From assembly GCA_041623895.1 (NCBI GenBank), contig JBFJVZ010000125.1:1-17139 (forward strand): a stretch of 17,139 bases of DNA. The letters run 5' to 3'. The position numbers were made by a program, and so were the translations under genes. Under the pieces are notes generated by a model. It ran no database searches. It had not been told where the DNA came from and was given only the letters and a program-made list of their open reading frames with translations. Within the stretch, counting starts at the first letter, position 1, and every line of letters starts with the position of its first letter. The DNA comes from JBFJVZ01 sp041623895 (GTDB lineage Bacteria; Planctomycetota; Planctomycetia; Pirellulales; Pirellulaceae). Below are positions 14,461 through 17,139 of this stretch, piece by piece.

Positions 14461-15012
14461 ATGAGCGAGACCCGCCGACAAATCATCGACGAAGTCGACT
14501 TGCTGTTGGCCAATGCACGCTTACGCGATGAATTGGAACCCTATCGCGACGAGTCGATTGACGATTCGTCGACGCGGATGCCGCTTCACACGGAAAACGA
14601 GTACTTGGCATCGATTCTAGCGTGGGAGCGAGCGCCGGCCCTGCCGATCGCCAGCTGGTTTACGCCTACCCTGGAATTGCCCGCTCCTGATTCTCTGAAC
14701 GATGCGGAATTGAGTCGCTTGCTCACAGAAACGATTCAGCGGTTGTACGCCAAGCATATCGTGCTGCGATTCACCGACCATCTCTCTGATCGCGAGCTGT
14801 TCAAGATCATCATCCGTGACATCCTGCCGTGTTGCGAGAAGAAGCTGGATGTTCCTGGCAAGTATCTGGAATGGCGTTGCATCGACGATGATGAAACTTG
14901 GCTCCGCTTCTATGCTGACGCACTTGAGCGACGCCGCTTTCAGGAAGAACACGACATCGACCTGCCCCCCAGCGAACCCCCCAAGTTTCGCCGCAAGCTA
15001 CCCGGCAATTAG
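14461..15012 (+). CDS. Conserved-looking protein of unknown function
   Basis: The 183-residue product starts at ATG 14461 (MSETRRQIIDE); the frame is open to 14395 but the extra 22 residues read through a T-rich tract and look non-coding. It is acidic, cytoplasmic (no signal peptide or membrane segment) and mostly helical. The block YAKHIVLRFTDHLSDRELFK, then IIIRDILP (about 94-121), resembles a conserved LSDREL motif I associate with small uncharacterised proteins in planctomycetes and Bacteroidetes, from memory only. A Trp/Asp patch (EWRCIDDDETWLRFYADALE) follows at about 137-156, and the tail is proline/basic. The Shine-Dalgarno is weak. No function can be assigned. Confidence 0.75.
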   Translation: MSETRRQIIDEVDLLLANARLRDELEPYRDESIDDSSTRMPLHTENEYLASILAWERAPALPIASWFTPTLELPAPDSLNDAELSRLLTETIQRLYAKHIVLRFTDHLSDRELFKIIIRDILPCCEKKLDVPGKYLEWRCIDDDETWLRFYADALERRRFQEEHDIDLPPSEPPKFRRKLPGN

Positions 15013-15440
15013 TGGGTTGTCCTCTGGGCTTTCCGAGGGGGGGCACGTTGACATCATCGGCCGAATTCGTGGGTTTGTTGCCAAAACCTATAGCTTCTTA
15101 ATCCAGCTGTAGCTTTTAATATCTGCGGCGATGCGATTGGCGACGTCGATGACACCCGGGGCACATCCTCTTCACTTGCGACTTTGCAAGTTCAATCGCA
15201 TCTCGGCAGACCTGGATCCTCACGAATCCTCAAGGCCGCAAAACCGATTGTGATGTTTTCACTGCGGCAGAAGCGTTTCCGCGTGTGCAATCGCGCAGCT
15301 GGAATGCCTTGAGACGTTCGCGTTTCCCCAGTTCGGCACCCCTGGCGCATTTTCGTTTCAGTCTCGCGTTTACGGACATGCGTTGGCCGGGAATTTCATG
15401 AACACGCACTCATATCCACCGATCGATGCGGAGACAAATC
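15013..15440. other. 428-base region before the surface-protein gene, with nested inverted repeats
   Basis: No gene is supported here. The region contains an outer pair GATGCGATTG (15130-15139) / CAATCGCATC (15193-15202), an inner hairpin ACTTGC/GCAAGT (15174-15179 / 15186-15191), and a separate stem GCCGCA/TGCGGC (15235-15240 / 15263-15268) extended by AAAC/GTTT (15241-15244 / 15255-15258). The clustered complementarity suggests a structured 5' leader or small RNA, though chance cannot be excluded. A TTGACA occurs near 15049 but without a good -10 at proper spacing. Confidence 0.4.
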
Positions 15441-16958
15441 ATGCGCAAGCGCAAGCAACGCCTTCAATCGCGAAAAGAACGTCGCCTGTTGGTCCAGAAG
15501 TTGGAACATCGACACTTACTTGCCGCCGGCGACTTGGATCTTGGTTTCGGCACGGGAGGAATCGTGGGCACCGACTTTGGCGGGGACGACCTGATCTCTC
15601 AGCCCTCCGGTGTAGCGATTCATACCGACGGTACGATCGTTGCGGTTGGTCAACGTGACGGCGCAGACTTTAACATCGCCAAGTACCAGGCCAATGGCAG
15701 CCCTGATTTGAGCTTTGCCGGAACGGGCAAGGTCACCACCGACTTGGGCGCCGCCGACGACCGCGCCATGGCCGTGGTCATTCAAACCGATGGAAAGCCT
15801 GTGGTGGGCGGCAGGACCGGTGGGAAACCGGTGCTGATAAGGTACAACCTTGATGGCACGCTTGATGCTGGTTTTGGTACGGGCGGTGTTGTGATCCTCG
15901 CTGACGTGACCCCGGATCAGGGTGACAAGTTCACTGATCTTGTCATTCAGCCGGACGGCATGATCGTGGGTTCGATCAACGGTGACTTCGGAATCCAAAT
16001 GACGGTCGCTCGCGTCGATGCCGACGGAAACTTGGATACGAGTTTTGCTGGTGATGGGATTGCTGATATCAGCTTTCTGCCGGGAGGAAGTACGGAATTC
16101 GCCAACAGCATCGCGCTGCAGAATGACGGCATGATTGTGGTGGCAGGCCGCGTGAAGGCAACATCTCCGGACGTCGCTGTGGCGAGATTACAGTCCAATG
16201 GGGCGCCCGATTCCGGATTTGGCACCAACGGCGAGGTGCAAACTGATTTTGGTGGCTCGGAAAATGCCAGCGATGTTGAACTGCAATCCGACGGTAGCAT
16301 TGTGGTTGGCGGCAGTAAAGATGCGAACGAGGCCGCTTTGTGGCGCTATACCTCATCCGGTGCACTGGACGGGAACTTTGCGGCGACACCGGCTCTGGGC
16401 GCTGACTCAGCCATCTACAGCATCGAAATCAACGACGACAACGAGATCATCGCCGCCATGCCGTTCCATACCAGTGGCGACTTCTGTTTGGCGCGATTTC
16501 AACCGGACGGTTCTCTAGATTCTGGCTTTGGCACAGCGGGGATCGTCAGTCACGATCTCGGATCTACCGACCAGGCCTTTAGCATCAAACTGCAAGCCGA
16601 CGGTCGGATCATTGCGGCAGGCAACAGCGGAGATTCTCCCGACCGCGATTTTGCCTTGACAAGGTACGGCGACGGTTTCGTCGTCTCACCCGAGCAACAA
16701 ATTGAGCAAATCGTACAAGACGTTCAGGCTTTGTTGGACGATGATACGCTCAGCAACGGTGAGGCGAATCCGCCCTTGAACTTCCTGGATCAGGCCCTCA
16801 AGGATCTCAGTAAAGGTAAGACCAGCCACGCGGTAAAGAAGTTGAACGATTTCATCGAACGCATCGAGGACTTGATCGATGATGAAGAGCTACCCGAAGA
16901 AATCGGACAAGCATTGATCAATGATGCCAATGCCGCGATCGCATCAGTGCTGGCTTAG
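15441..16958 (+). CDS. Delta-60 repeat surface protein with LEPR-XLL-like N-terminus
   Basis: From the ATG at 15441 (GGAG 7 bases upstream; a second ATG at 15426 has none) the product has 505 residues. The very basic N-terminus ending in KLEHRHLLAA (about 20-29) matches the planctomycete LEPR-XLL motif, with His replacing the usual Pro; such proteins are large surface or exported proteins. Seven delta-60 repeats of about 50-57 residues follow (about 32-412), each with an L-D-x-x-F-G-x-x-G turn and a x-x-D-G-x-I-x-x-x-G strand, predicted to form beta-propeller blades. The C-terminal ~85 residues are helical, with patterns (FLDQALKDLSKGKTSHAVKK, LNDFIERIEDLI) resembling FIMAH-type domains. No catalytic motif is visible; a structural or adhesive extracellular role is inferred. 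The protein is small for its class and lacks a dockerin or calcium-repeat region. Confidence 0.88.
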   Translation: MRKRKQRLQSRKERRLLVQKLEHRHLLAAGDLDLGFGTGGIVGTDFGGDDLISQPSGVAIHTDGTIVAVGQRDGADFNIAKYQANGSPDLSFAGTGKVTTDLGAADDRAMAVVIQTDGKPVVGGRTGGKPVLIRYNLDGTLDAGFGTGGVVILADVTPDQGDKFTDLVIQPDGMIVGSINGDFGIQMTVARVDADGNLDTSFAGDGIADISFLPGGSTEFANSIALQNDGMIVVAGRVKATSPDVAVARLQSNGAPDSGFGTNGEVQTDFGGSENASDVELQSDGSIVVGGSKDANEAALWRYTSSGALDGNFAATPALGADSAIYSIEINDDNEIIAAMPFHTSGDFCLARFQPDGSLDSGFGTAGIVSHDLGSTDQAFSIKLQADGRIIAAGNSGDSPDRDFALTRYGDGFVVSPEQQIEQIVQDVQALLDDDTLSNGEANPPLNFLDQALKDLSKGKTSHAVKKLNDFIERIEDLIDDEELPEEIGQALINDANAAIASVLA

Positions 16959-17004
16959 CCCAAAGGCGTCATCTCGAATCCGCACGAAGCAAAATAGTGA
17001 AAAA

Positions 17005-17017
17005 GCCGCGGAGCGGC
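17005..17017. repeat. Small GC-rich hairpin downstream of the surface-protein gene
   Basis: GCCGC-GGA-GCGGC is a perfect 5-bp stem with a 3-base loop, 46 bases after the stop codon. It is the first of three consecutive hairpins up to the window end. Confidence 0.5.
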
Positions 17018-17029
17018 GATAGGAGGTAG

Positions 17030-17078
17030 CCTGGGGTGAACCAACCGAGCCTCAAGCGAGGGTTGGTGTAACCCCAGG
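17030..17078. repeat. Long bipartite hairpin repeat
   Basis: CCTGGGGT (17030-17037) pairs with ACCCCAGG (17071-17078) and the inner ACCAACC (17040-17046) with GGTTGGT (17061-17067); a small CTC/GAG stem caps the loop. The total of 15 paired bases in two helices is far above chance for this length. I think I have seen similar hairpins between planctomycete genes, so it is probably a dispersed repeat; this is memory, not a search. It may also end transcription of the surface-protein gene. Confidence 0.7.
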
Positions 17079-17106
17079 TAGACGCCCCTGTTCACGTTTC
17101 GTCTCG

Positions 17107-17139
17107 GCTCGATTTGGCGGCAACGCCGCCAAATCGAGC
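17107..17139. repeat. Perfect 15-bp inverted repeat with 3-base loop at window end
   Basis: GCTCGATTTGGCGGC (17107-17121) and GCCGCCAAATCGAGC (17125-17139) are exact reverse complements around AAC. This makes a very stable hairpin. Any T-run after it would lie outside the window, so whether it is an intrinsic terminator cannot be judged; it could be one for the surface-protein gene or for a convergent gene beyond the edge. Confidence 0.75.

Noticed and set aside
15048..15053. TTGACA as -35 of a promoter for the surface-protein gene
   Set aside because: No acceptable -10 hexamer is found 15-19 bases downstream.

Overview
The window looks like a chromosome segment from a planctomycete, most likely a Rhodopirellula-like member of the Pirellulaceae. 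The reasons are moderate GC, many weak Shine-Dalgarno sites with GTG/TTG starts, a BamB/PQQ-type beta-propeller secretory protein, a surface protein with a LEPR-XLL-like N-terminus plus delta-60 repeats, several small proteins of no recognised family, and long hairpin-forming intergenic repeats. No database could be searched, so the taxonomy is inference. I saw no tRNA, rRNA, CRISPR array or intact insertion sequence.

Layout. 1-1183 (minus): two tandem, related secreted proteins of unknown function; the second is cut by the left window edge. 1375-3156: a subtilisin-like S8 serine peptidase (minus) and, divergently across a 72-bp gap, a 71-residue protein that looks like a free-standing subtilisin propeptide/I9 inhibitor (plus). 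3306-6276 (minus): a UVR-motif protein, a RegB/PrrB-type quinone-sensing histidine kinase and a RegA/PrrA/ActR-type response regulator, with a promoter candidate upstream at 6372-6399. 6456-6884 (minus): an ArfB-type ribosome-rescue hydrolase. 7081-8433 (plus): a secreted PQQ-like beta-propeller. 8449-8598 (minus): the remnant of a TIR-domain gene. 8689-10836 (minus): a YihY/BrkB membrane protein with a large acidic insert, preceded by a small unknown protein. 11330-14252 (plus): hypoxanthine phosphoribosyltransferase and two family-4-like glycosyltransferases joined by 4-nt stop/start overlaps. 14461-15012 (plus): an unknown 183-residue protein. 15441-16958 (plus): the delta-60 repeat surface protein, preceded by a 428-bp leader with nested inverted repeats and followed by three hairpins running to the window end.

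How the parts may work together. The RegB/RegA pair is a complete redox relay: membrane sensor with the GGxxNPF quinone loop, phospho-accepting histidine and a candidate redox cysteine, plus a cognate regulator with a Fis-type helix-turn-helix. Its coupling to a UVR-motif protein is unusual. The S8 peptidase and the divergent I9-like protein form a plausible enzyme/inhibitor (or enzyme/chaperone) pair; I consider this the most promising candidate for an undescribed small system here. The TIR fragment suggests a former defence or signalling gene at the 7-9 kb position. The remaining genes look like ordinary housekeeping and envelope functions.
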